64,000 nucleotides of DNA. Source: an uncultured Massilia sp. (lineage in GTDB: Bacteria; Pseudomonadota; Gammaproteobacteria; Burkholderiales; Burkholderiaceae_D). The position numbers and the translations under genes were made by a program. Every line of letters starts with the position of its first letter. The first letter of the stretch is position 1. The notes beneath the pieces were generated by a model, which was not told where the DNA came from, searched no databases, and saw only the letters and a list, made by a program, of their open reading frames with translations. Positions 41,223-49,090 of the stretch are shown here, one piece after another. Where the stretch lies: NCBI RefSeq assembly GCF_913773735.1, contig NZ_CAJYEB010000023.1:124001-188000 (forward strand). The letters run 5' to 3'.

Positions 41223-41283
41223 GGTGGTGTCCTCGGCGGTGTGGGGATGCGGCCAGTCTAGGCGGGCGGCACTGACGCCATGG

Positions 41284-41333
41284 TGACGCGCGGATGACAA
41301 TCCGGTGACAAACGCCTGTCCGGAATGTCATCC
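41284..41333. promoter_or_regulatory. Candidate response-regulator operator between DUF305 and cusR-like genes
   Basis: TGAC occurs at 41284, 41295 and 41306, an exact 11-base period, as expected for tandem half-sites of an OmpR-type regulator. GGATGACAATCCGG (41292-41305) also pairs with CCGGAATGTCATCC (41320-41333) with a single mismatch, giving an inverted repeat. It lies between the divergent starts (41222 and 41377). Confidence 0.6.
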
Positions 41334-41376
41334 CCACGGCCGGCGGATTGCGTCACAATGCGGGCAGGAGAACACC

Positions 41377-42048
41377 ATGCACATTCTGATCGTCGAAGAC
41401 GAGCCCAAGACGGGCGACTACCTGCACAAGGGCCTGCGCGAATCCGGCTTCACGGCCGACCTGGCGCGCACGGGGCCGGACGGCCTGCACCTGGCCCTGG
41501 AAAACGAGTACGACCTGGTCGTGCTCGACGTGATGCTGCCGAAGCTGGACGGCTGGACCGTCCTGCAGAAGCTGCGCGAGCGCAAGCAGACGCCGGTGCT
41601 GTTCCTCACCGCGCGCGACGAGATCCCCGACCGCGTGCGCGGGCTGGAACTGGGCGCGGACGACTACCTGGTCAAGCCCTTCGCCTTCGCCGAGCTGCTG
41701 GCGCGCATCCGCACCCTGCTGCGCCGCGCGCCGGCGCGCGAGCCGGACGTGCTGAAGGTGGCGGACCTCGAGATCGACGTGCTGCGCCACCGCGTCAGCC
41801 GCGCCGGCGCCCGCATCGAGCTCACGCCCAAGGAATACGCGCTGCTGCAGCTGCTGGCGCGGCGCCAGGGCGAGGTGCTGTCGCGTTCCCTGATCTCGTC
41901 CCAGGTATGGGACATGAACTTCGATTCCGACACCAACGTCGTCGACGTCGCCGTCAAGCGCCTGCGCGCCAAGGTCGACGACCCGTATCCGAACAAGCTG
42001 ATCCACACGGTGCGCGGCATGGGCTACCTGCTGGAGGAGCGCGCTTGA
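41377..42048 (+). CDS. CusR/CopR-like response regulator
   Basis: A 223-residue OmpR-family regulator. The receiver domain has the acidic pocket VEDEP, the phosphorylation site Asp51 in [12 protein letters not shown], and the conserved lysine in [10 protein letters not shown]; the C-terminal winged helix contains [22 protein letters not shown] and [15 protein letters not shown]. Overall most like heavy metal regulators CusR/CopR. The ATG at 41377 has GCAGGAGAA upstream. It overlaps the kinase gene by 4 bases. The metal specificity is inferred, not shown. Confidence 0.88.
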   Translation: MHILIVEDEPKTGDYLHKGLRESGFTADLARTGPDGLHLALENEYDLVVLDVMLPKLDGWTVLQKLRERKQTPVLFLTARDEIPDRVRGLELGADDYLVKPFAFAELLARIRTLLRRAPAREPDVLKVADLEIDVLRHRVSRAGARIELTPKEYALLQLLARRQGEVLSRSLISSQVWDMNFDSDTNVVDVAVKRLRAKVDDPYPNKLIHTVRGMGYLLEERA

Positions 42049-43487
42049 AGCGCATCGCGCGCGCTGCCCCCCTGTCGCTGGCGCTGCGCCTCGGCCTGCT
42101 GTTCGCGGCCATCGCGGCGGCGGTGTTCGTGGCCGTCGGCGCCTACCTGTACCAGACGCTGGCCATGCAGATGAGCCAGCGCGACGACGTCGACGTGCTC
42201 AACAAGGCCGCGCTGGTGCGCGAGCTGTTGCGCAGCCTGCCGCCGGACGAGCGCATGCCGGGGCAACTCCAGGCCGTGCTGGGCCGGGCCATCGGCCAGG
42301 ACGGCGTGATGCTCGAAGTGGCGACGGCGGACGGGCGCGTGCTGGCCAGCACGATGGCGCCCCGCGCCTACCCGCACCGGCGTCCGGCGGCGCCGGGGCT
42401 CGCCACCGTGCCGCTGGCGCGCCTGCCGGAACGGCGCGACATCGCCAGCGTGCAGGACGCGGCGCGTCCGGTGCGGGTGCTGGCGCTGCAGGCCGCCGGC
42501 GGCGCGCAGTCCGCGCAGGTCCTGCACGTGACGCTGGCGCGCATCCGCTCCGACCGGCTGGCGATCCTGAAGCGCTACGTCCTGGACCTGTCCGGCGCGC
42601 TCGCCGCGGGCACGCTGCTGGCCACGCTGCTGGGCTTCGCGGCGGTGCGCCACGGCCTGCGCCCGCTCAACGGCGTGATCGCCAAGGCCAACGACATCCA
42701 TGCCCAGCGCCTGAACACGCGCCTGGCGGTGGACGAGGCGACGCCCGAACTGCGCGCGCTGGCGGTCGCCTTCAACGCCATGCTCGACCGCCTGGAGGAA
42801 GGCGTGCAGCGCCTGTCCGGCTTCGCCGCCGACCTGGCGCACGACATGCGCACCCCGGTCAACGCCCTGATGATGCAGACCCAGGTGGCGCTGGGGCGCG
42901 AGCGGCCGCTCGAGGAATACCAGGCCCTGCTCGAATCGAACCTGGAGGAATACGAACGCCTGTCGCGCATGATCGAGAACACGCTGTTCCTGGCGCGCGC
43001 CGACAATGCCCAGCTGGCGCTGCGCCGCGAGCGCCTCGACGTCGGCGCGGAATTCGCGCACATCCGCGACTACTTCGAGATGCTGGCCGAGGACGCGGGC
43101 GTGCTGCTCGACACGGCGGACCTGCCGCCGCTGGCGCTGGACGCCGACCCGGTGCTGCTGCGCCGCGCCGTCAACAACCTGGTGTCGAACGCCATCGCGC
43201 ACACGCCGCGCGGCGGGCGCGTGCGCCTCGACGCGCGCCTGGACGGGGCGTGGCTCGACCTGTCCGTGTCGAACACCGGCGAGCCGATTCCCGAGGCGCA
43301 CCGCGCGCGCCTGTTCGAGCGCTACTACCGCGTCGATCCGGCGCGCGCCAGCGGCAGCGCGTCGGGGCTCGGCCTGGCCATCGTGCGCGCCATCATGCAG
43401 CTGCACGGCGGCAGCGCGCGGGTCGACAGCGCGCCCGGCGCGGCGACCGTGTTCACGCTGCGTTTTCCTCGTCCGGCAGCGGTTTGA
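42045..43487 (+). CDS. Heavy metal sensor histidine kinase (CusS-like)
   Basis: A 480-residue inner-membrane sensor kinase. Helices at about residues 8-30 and 180-203 flank a periplasmic sensor domain; a HAMP domain follows, then the dimerisation helix with [13 protein letters not shown] (phospho-acceptor His266) and an ATPase domain with [17 protein letters not shown] and [10 protein letters not shown] motifs. TTG at 42045 overlaps the regulator stop by 4 bases and has GGAGGAG upstream. The 3' end overlaps the convergent diguanylate cyclase gene by 35 bases. Confidence 0.86.
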   Translation: MKRIARAAPLSLALRLGLLFAAIAAAVFVAVGAYLYQTLAMQMSQRDDVDVLNKAALVRELLRSLPPDERMPGQLQAVLGRAIGQDGVMLEVATADGRVLASTMAPRAYPHRRPAAPGLATVPLARLPERRDIASVQDAARPVRVLALQAAGGAQSAQVLHVTLARIRSDRLAILKRYVLDLSGALAAGTLLATLLGFAAVRHGLRPLNGVIAKANDIHAQRLNTRLAVDEATPELRALAVAFNAMLDRLEEGVQRLSGFAADLAHDMRTPVNALMMQTQVALGRERPLEEYQALLESNLEEYERLSRMIENTLFLARADNAQLALRRERLDVGAEFAHIRDYFEMLAEDAGVLLDTADLPPLALDADPVLLRRAVNNLVSNAIAHTPRGGRVRLDARLDGAWLDLSVSNTGEPIPEAHRARLFERYYRVDPARASGSASGLGLAIVRAIMQLHGGSARVDSAPGAATVFTLRFPRPAAV

Positions 43488-44946
43488 GGCCGGCGCCGGG
43501 GACGCCATCGAAGCAGCTGACCAGGTTGCGGCCGCGGCGCTTGCTCAGGTACATCGCGGCATCGGCCGCGTGCAGCAGCTCGCGCGTGCTGGCGCCGTGC
43601 TCGGGGAACAGGCCGATGCCGACGCTGGCCGACACCGACAGCCGGTAGCCGCGGTAGTCGAAGGGCGCGCTGGCCGCCGCGCAGGCCGCCGCCGCCACGC
43701 CTTCGAGTTCGTGACGGGTGGTGCCCGGCGCCGACAGCAGCGCGAACTCGTCGCCGCCCAGGCGGCCGACGCGCCAGCCGGGCGGCGCCAGCACGCGCAG
43801 GCGCCGCGCGAATTCGGCCAGCACCACGTTGCCGGCCTCGTGGCCGAACACGTCGTTGACCGGCTTGAAGCGGTCGAGGTCGACGTACAGCACGCCGAAG
43901 GCATGCGCGGGCGCTTCCTGGCGGCACAGCCGGTCGATCAGCTCGTGGAAGTGGCCGCGGTTGGCCAGGCCGGTCATCTCGTCGGTCTGGGCGCGCTGCC
44001 TGACGCGTTGCTGCTGCGCCATGCGCTCGACGGCCTGGGCGATCATGGCGGAGATCGATTCGGCCAGGCCGGGCAGCTTGGCGTCGGGCTGGCGCTGCAG
44101 CTCGCTGAAGAATTCCAGCACGCCGGGGCGCGCCAGGCGCTGGTCCGAGGCGACGAAGGTGACGGGAAAGAAGTAGGCCGACTGCAGCCCGCAGGCGCGC
44201 GCGACGCCGGCGCGCACCATGTCCGGATCGGCGCCGGCATCCTCGATCCAGCGCGCCTCGCCGTCGGCCCACACCGCGCCCACCAGGCCCTGGCCGGCGC
44301 GCATGGCCAGGCTGGTGCTGGCGCTCTTGAACGGTTCGAGCGCGCGCCGCGGCGCGTGCCAGGAATAGCGGCAGCGCAGCACCTCCGCGCCGGGTCCGTC
44401 CTCGAGCGCCCAGAACGCTCCCCATTCCCAGCCCAGCTCCTCGCACACCAGTTGCAGGATCTTCGCCACCCCTTCGTCGAGGCTGTCGGCGCCGACCAGG
44501 TAGCGGGTCAACGCGAAGTTGAAGCGTTCGCGCGCCGCGGCGTTCTTCGACTCGGTGATGTCGAGCAGGATGCCGGCGCAGACGGCGCCGTCGACCGCCA
44601 CGACCTGCAGCCGCAGCCAGCGCAGGCGGTCGTGGCGCACGCGGAACTCGCAGGACGACCCGAGCCCGGTCTCGCCCGTCGCGATGCGTTCCATGGCGAG
44701 GCGCACGCCGGCGCGGTCTTCCGGATCGACGTCGGCCAGCGGCATGCCGTGCCCGAGCGGCGCGCCGGTGCCGAGGAAGCGCATGGCGACCTGCGACAGC
44801 GCGACCGCGCCGTTCGTACGGTCGAGCCACCAGCGTCCGAGTCCGGCCGCGCGGTCGCCGCCATCGTCGCGCCGCGCGGCGGCCAGGGCAGCATCCCAGG
44901 GCGTCGGTGCCGGCAGGTGGTCCATCGGGAAAGTGTGATTGTCCAT
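43453..44946 (-). CDS. PAS-GAF-GGDEF diguanylate cyclase
   Basis: A 497-residue soluble protein. A PAS domain (about residues 20-130, with GILLDITESKNAAA at its end) is followed by a GAF domain (about residues 145-300, LQLVCEELGWEWGAFWALEDG) and a GGDEF domain (about 320-485) with DEMTGLANRGHF and the intact RLGGDEFALL motif, so it should make cyclic di-GMP. The RxxD product-inhibition site five residues before the motif is absent (RVGR). The start is uncertain; ATG at 44946 gives a normal PAS N-terminus but has no good ribosome site. Confidence 0.85.
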   Translation of the reverse strand: MDNHTFPMDHLPAPTPWDAALAAARRDDGGDRAAGLGRWWLDRTNGAVALSQVAMRFLGTGAPLGHGMPLADVDPEDRAGVRLAMERIATGETGLGSSCEFRVRHDRLRWLRLQVVAVDGAVCAGILLDITESKNAAARERFNFALTRYLVGADSLDEGVAKILQLVCEELGWEWGAFWALEDGPGAEVLRCRYSWHAPRRALEPFKSASTSLAMRAGQGLVGAVWADGEARWIEDAGADPDMVRAGVARACGLQSAYFFPVTFVASDQRLARPGVLEFFSELQRQPDAKLPGLAESISAMIAQAVERMAQQQRVRQRAQTDEMTGLANRGHFHELIDRLCRQEAPAHAFGVLYVDLDRFKPVNDVFGHEAGNVVLAEFARRLRVLAPPGWRVGRLGGDEFALLSAPGTTRHELEGVAAAACAAASAPFDYRGYRLSVSASVGIGLFPEHGASTRELLHAADAAMYLSKRRGRNLVSCFDGVPGAGLKPLPDEENAA

Positions 44947-45268
44947 GGATTGCCACGAAAAGTGCGACGTGCACCAGAACCGGACACGTTGTTCCGGTTT
45001 GCACCAGCCATGGGCGCCGGATCGGCGCAAGCCCCGTCCGGTCGCATCAAGGCGCTGGATTCCTGGTGACGATCGTCTGTCAAGGAGTATCAAAAAATCC
45101 ATGCAATTTTTATGCCGAGCAATAACTTTCGATGATGGACTGCAGGTAAGCCATGTTCCGGACCGGTTGTTGCATGGGCCTGTCACAGGCGCGCCGTGCC
45201 ATCCGTCTTGAGAAAGGACAGGCCGCACTTCCGGCGGCCGTCGCTTCCAAGACGAAAGGACATGCATC
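44947..45268. other. Divergent intergenic region, no gene seen
   Basis: A 322-base gap between the diguanylate cyclase and the decarboxylase-like gene. It contains a small palindrome GCCTG-TCA-CAGGC at 45178-45190 and a moderately AT-rich central part near 45090-45130 where promoters may lie. The cyclase frame stays open through it, so a longer N-terminus cannot be excluded. Confidence 0.4.
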
Positions 45269-45718
45269 ATGAAACGCGAAAACTGGTCTCAGGTCTCCCC
45301 CGAAGGCGCCAAGGCGCTGGGCGGCCTGCATCACTACGTCACCACCGGCACGAACCTGCCGTCCCAGCTCATCCACCTGGTCTTCCTGCGCGTATCGCAG
45401 CTGAACGGTTGCGCCTACTGCATCGACCTGCACGCGCGCGACCTGCGCAAGGAGGGCATGACGGCCGATAAGCTCATGCTGGTGCCGGTGTGGCACGAGG
45501 CGGCCCATCTGTTTTCCGAGCAGGAGCAGGCCGCGCTGGCGTGGGCGGAAGAGGTGACGCGCGTCGGGGAGACGCATGTGTCGGATGCGGCGTATGGGGC
45601 CGCGGCGGCGGTGTTCGGGCCGAAGGACCTGGTCGACCTGACGATCGTCATCGGGGCCATGAATGCGTTCAACCGGATGGGCGTCAGTTTCCGGCTGAAG
45701 CCGCTGGCCAAGGAGTAA
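45269..45718 (+). CDS. Carboxymuconolactone decarboxylase / AhpD-like protein
   Basis: A 149-residue helical protein with the CxxC...H active site of the AhpD-like family: Cys48, Cys51 and His55 in LNGCAYCIDLHARDL. Such proteins act as thiol peroxidases or reductases; the family name is historical. A clear AAAGGA ribosome site precedes the ATG. No partner gene is adjacent on the same strand. Confidence 0.88.
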   Translation: MKRENWSQVSPEGAKALGGLHHYVTTGTNLPSQLIHLVFLRVSQLNGCAYCIDLHARDLRKEGMTADKLMLVPVWHEAAHLFSEQEQAALAWAEEVTRVGETHVSDAAYGAAAAVFGPKDLVDLTIVIGAMNAFNRMGVSFRLKPLAKE

Positions 45719-45948
45719 CGCAAGCGGGCGAGGTAGCGCGGATTGCCGGCCTGCCGTGCGGTAGCCTGCCGCTCGTCGCTACGGACGTCCCGGTGATCTC
45801 GTAGCGCTTGTGGTCGACTTCCGGAAGCGTCCGACAACACCTCCTGCTTGCGCTGAGGGTGACGGGCTTGTACAGTCGCCTGTATGGATGGGCCGTAATC
45901 GGCCCATCACGGGCATTGACGAGGCAGGTTCATCACGGGGGGAGTCGG

Positions 45949-46323
45949 GTGCGTTCTACTATCCAAGGTATTGTTTTCGCTGCTGCTGGATTGCTGTCCG
46001 CGGGACCGAGTGGTGCGAATGCCAGCGACAGGATCGTGCTGGCCACGACCAGTTCTTCAGGAAGTGTCAGGACGGATACCTGTGCCCGTCCCGAGTATCC
46101 CAAGGAGGCACGCGAACACCACCACCAGGGAACGGTCACGCTGCGGTTTCTTCTTGGTGCGGACGGCACCGTCAAACAGTCCTTGATCCACACCTCATCC
46201 GGCTATCCGGCGCTTGATGAGGCGGCACTTGTCGCCATTTCCAAATGCCGCTTCAATCCGGCTTTGGTCGATGGAAAGGCCGTCGAAGGCTGGACGGCCA
46301 TTCAATACGTCTGGAAGCCGTAG
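45949..46323 (+). CDS. Small exported TonB C-terminal domain protein
   Basis: A 124-residue protein. GTG at 45949 has GGGGGGAG upstream and begins VRSTIQGIVFAAAGLLSAG, a signal-like helix. The mature part is a single TonB C-terminal fold: PEYPKEAREHHHQGTVTLRFLLGADGTVKQ and YPALDEAALVAISKCRFNPALVDGKAVEGW, ending in WKP. It lacks the proline-rich spacer of a true TonB, so it is probably a stand-alone energy-transducer-like domain of unknown partner. Base composition here begins to fall below that of its neighbours. Confidence 0.75.
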   Translation: MRSTIQGIVFAAAGLLSAGPSGANASDRIVLATTSSSGSVRTDTCARPEYPKEAREHHHQGTVTLRFLLGADGTVKQSLIHTSSGYPALDEAALVAISKCRFNPALVDGKAVEGWTAIQYVWKP

Positions 46324-46470
46324 TCGGTCGCCTCGATATTCGATGCAAACCGGATTCGGTCGGTTGTGACAATCTGTGTAATTCTCGATCTTACGACCTG
46401 CTAAGCTGCGATGGAAGGCCGACCGGCCAAACCGGAAGGTTGCTGTATCCTTCGCAGACTAGGAAGTGTT

Positions 46471-46647
46471 ATGAATTACTTTTTCGGTTTTGGTGTTGGA
46501 ATGGCACTAGGTACTCTGCCTGCCACGGGATTTTCCAGTGACGCCCACCAATTCGACTGGAGGCGCGCAGTGTTCGTTGGTTTGTTTAGTGGTTTGGCAG
46601 CGGCCGGCTTGTCCTTGCTGACTCGGAAAAAGAAACGAGATGAATAG
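46471..46647 (+). CDS. Small two-helix membrane protein, hypothetical
   Basis: A 58-residue ORF with an AGGAA ribosome site 6 bases before the ATG. It has two hydrophobic segments (about residues 2-20 and 33-48) and a basic tail RKKKRDE. Nothing is recognised. Codon use is less GC-biased than the surrounding genes, consistent with recent arrival or weak selection. Confidence 0.45.
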   Translation: MNYFFGFGVGMALGTLPATGFSSDAHQFDWRRAVFVGLFSGLAAAGLSLLTRKKKRDE

Positions 46648-46867
46648 ATACTGCGTTCACTCACGTGAACATGTGCGGTGGGGCCAGACTGTGTAAAAAT
46701 GGGAAATTGGAGTGGCGGTGTAATAGGACATTCCAGCAGGTTCCGATGCCGAAAGTTTGGGCACCCTCTCATTCATGCCCTACCATTCGTCAAGACTGGC
46801 ATTTGCGCCTGTGCTCGGATTTTGATAGCGACTGAATATCCCGGTCTGCGACATAGAATGGTGCCTA

Positions 46868-47068
46868 ATGAAAACACTTGTCTTTGCTCTCTCCATGACG
46901 GTCGTGACAATACTGTTCGGTCTGGCGGTATTCGAGAGCGAGGCGATCATTCGATGGTGGTTTTTGCTCTCGAGTGAACGGCGCGGCTTCTACCAGGGTG
47001 GCGTCACATTGATTGCAATTTTTTTATTGATAGTGATGGCTGTTCGTGACAAGACAGTCTCAAAATAA
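46868..47068 (+). CDS. Small two-helix membrane protein, hypothetical
   Basis: A 66-residue ORF with hydrophobic segments at about residues 4-22 and 45-58 separated by a polar loop containing SSERRGFYQGG. It has no good ribosome site, so it is supported mainly by its membrane-protein character. No family recognised. Confidence 0.4.
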   Translation: MKTLVFALSMTVVTILFGLAVFESEAIIRWWFLLSSERRGFYQGGVTLIAIFLLIVMAVRDKTVSK

Positions 47069-47473
47069 GAGTTCGCGGAAGTTGCCGACAGGTCGGGTTC
47101 CGGCCCAAAGCAGAAAAATGCGGCGAGAACTTTATCCGTGTGCCGTGGTTGATTAGCGCAATATTTGTCGAAAACGGATGGTCATCATTCGCCTCGCCTT
47201 ACGTGACAACATTGAGCTTTCCATCTGGAGCGAACCCTTCGCGCATGTTGGCGCCATTCGACCAGCGGCGGATTGACAGGCCAGCCGTGGCAGATCCAAG
47301 ACAAACGCAGGCTGGCGCGGTCATGGCCGCGCACCAGGGGCACTCAGCTGAGGCAAGCGATCTCGCCGAATACAGGCGTATGAATGTCTTGGGCGAGGGT
47401 GTCTGTTTTTGCTGCGGAACCGGACTTCCGTGAGAAGATCGACACCCTTCACAAACGACGCCAAGGAGAGAAT
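47069..47473. other. Intergenic stretch in AT-richer patch, no supported gene
   Basis: 405 bases without a convincing gene. A 97-codon frame at 47140-47433 exists but has no ribosome site, no hydrophobic or domain pattern, and atypical composition; I treat it as chance or gene debris. Confidence 0.4.
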
Positions 47474-47605
47474 ATGTTAGCCGACCTGATGTTGAACATT
47501 CTCGGACCCGTCGCAGCCAAACGGTTCGGCCTGGTACGCAAAGCGCTGTGGGTGACGCTGGCCGTTTTCTTGTTGCTGTTGATTTGCGGCTGGCTTGGTC
47601 GTTAA
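47474..47605 (+). CDS. Very small single-helix membrane peptide, hypothetical
   Basis: A 43-codon ORF (MLADLMLNILGPVAAKRFGL and on) preceded by a strong AAGGAGAG ribosome site. Residues 23-40 form a membrane helix (ALWVTLAVFLLLLICGW). No family recognised; the ribosome site is the main support. Confidence 0.5.
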   Translation: MLADLMLNILGPVAAKRFGLVRKALWVTLAVFLLLLICGWLGR

Positions 47606-47844
47606 ATGCCTGCCCGGGATCGAAAGCCGCCTTCCATGAGGATGGCAGCCGGGTGATCGGCGACGATGTGACACCTCACTGACGGCCCTCCATGTGGAGT
47701 GACATCGCGCCGAGCGCGATACACATCATCGCTGTCGATCACTGAGGCGCGTCCTGCACGGTCTCGGACCGGGCGGCGACAGCGCGTCGGTCACGCGAAC
47801 GCGCATCCTTTCTCGGCTGTCGACGTGGCGTCCTCCAGCGCCGT

Positions 47845-49083
47845 TCAGACCACCGACCCCAGCTTGAAGATCGGCAAATACATGGCCACGACAAGCCCGC
47901 CGATCAACACCCCCAGGATCACCATGATCAACGGCTCCATGAGCGACGACAACGCCGCCACCGCATCATCGACTTCCTCTTCATAGAAGTCCGCCACCTT
48001 GCCCAGCATCCCATCCAGCGCGCCCGATTCCTCGCCGATCGACACCATCTGCGTCACCATGTTCGGAAACACATTGACGTTCTGCATGGCGACGGTGAGG
48101 CTGGTGCCGGTCGACACCTCGTTCTGGATCTTGCGGGTCGCTTCCAGGTAGACGGCATTGCCCGAGGCGCCGCCGACCGAGTCGAGCGCTTCCACCAGCG
48201 GCACGCCGGCCGCGAACATGGTCGACAGCGTGCGCGTCCAGCGCGCGATCGTGGCCTTGCGCACCACCTCGCCGAAGATCGGGACGCGCAGCAGGAAGCG
48301 GTCCATGGCCTGCTGCACCTTGAGCGAGCGGCGCCAGGACTGGAAGAAGAAGTACAGCGACGCGAACAGCGTGCCGAAGATGATGTACCACCATTCGACG
48401 ACGAAGTCGGACATGCTCATCACGATCAGCGTGGGCGCGGGCAGGTCGGCGCCGAAGCTGGAAAACACCGACTTGAACGCGGGCACCACCCAGATCATGA
48501 TCACGGCCGTGACGAGGAAGGCGACCGACAGGATCGTGCACGGGTACATCAGCGCCGACTTGATCTTGGACTTCATCGCCAGCGTCTTTTCCTTGTAGAT
48601 CGCCAGGCGCGTCAGCAGGTCTTCCAGGATGCCGGCCTGTTCGCCGGCGCCGACCAGGTTGCAGAACAGCGGGTCGAAGTACAACGGGTACTTGCGGAAG
48701 GCATTGTTCAGGCTCGTCCCCGTCTCGATGTCGGCGCGCAGGTCCATGATCAGCTTGGACATCGACGGGTTCGCATGGCCCTTGCCGACGATGTCGAACG
48801 ACTGCAGCAGCGGCACGCCGGCCTTCATCATCGTGGCCAATTGGCGCGTGAACAGCGTCAGGTCCTTGTCCTGGATCTTCTTGCCGCTACGATAAGCTTT
48901 CTTTTTGACCTTGGTCATCATGATGCCCTGGCGGCGCAGGGTCACGTTGACCATGGTGGTGCCGCCCGCGCGCATTTCGCCGCGCACGATCTTGCCGGTC
49001 TTGTCGCGGCCTTCCCAGGCGAACACGTGTTCCTTGACCTGGGCGCCACCGGCGCGGGGACGGGCGGAGGATGTGGTTGCCAT
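47845..49083 (-). CDS. pilC: Type IV pilus inner-membrane platform protein PilC
   Basis: A 412-residue polytopic protein of the GspF/PilC family with two repeated cytoplasmic domains, each followed by membrane helices (about residues 180-210, 230-255 and 380-405). FTRQLATMMKAGVPLLQSF and, in the second repeat, TRTLSTMFAAGVPLVEALD are the diagnostic motifs; SIGEESGALDGMLGKVADFYE precedes the last helix. It anchors the pilus assembly machine with PilB. It begins 7 bases after pilB. Confidence 0.97.
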   Translation of the reverse strand: MATTSSARPRAGGAQVKEHVFAWEGRDKTGKIVRGEMRAGGTTMVNVTLRRQGIMMTKVKKKAYRSGKKIQDKDLTLFTRQLATMMKAGVPLLQSFDIVGKGHANPSMSKLIMDLRADIETGTSLNNAFRKYPLYFDPLFCNLVGAGEQAGILEDLLTRLAIYKEKTLAMKSKIKSALMYPCTILSVAFLVTAVIMIWVVPAFKSVFSSFGADLPAPTLIVMSMSDFVVEWWYIIFGTLFASLYFFFQSWRRSLKVQQAMDRFLLRVPIFGEVVRKATIARWTRTLSTMFAAGVPLVEALDSVGGASGNAVYLEATRKIQNEVSTGTSLTVAMQNVNVFPNMVTQMVSIGEESGALDGMLGKVADFYEEEVDDAVAALSSLMEPLIMVILGVLIGGLVVAMYLPIFKLGSVV

Positions 49084-49090
49084 GGTTGTC

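Noticed and set aside
47140-47433. 97-codon open frame in the AT-richer patch
   Set aside because: No ribosome site, no hydrophobic or domain pattern, low-complexity mixture of residues; more likely chance or debris.
35151-47844. Prophage or integrative element explanation for the split pil cluster
   Set aside because: No integrase, transposase, tRNA target or obvious flanking direct repeats were seen, so the cause of the split is left open.
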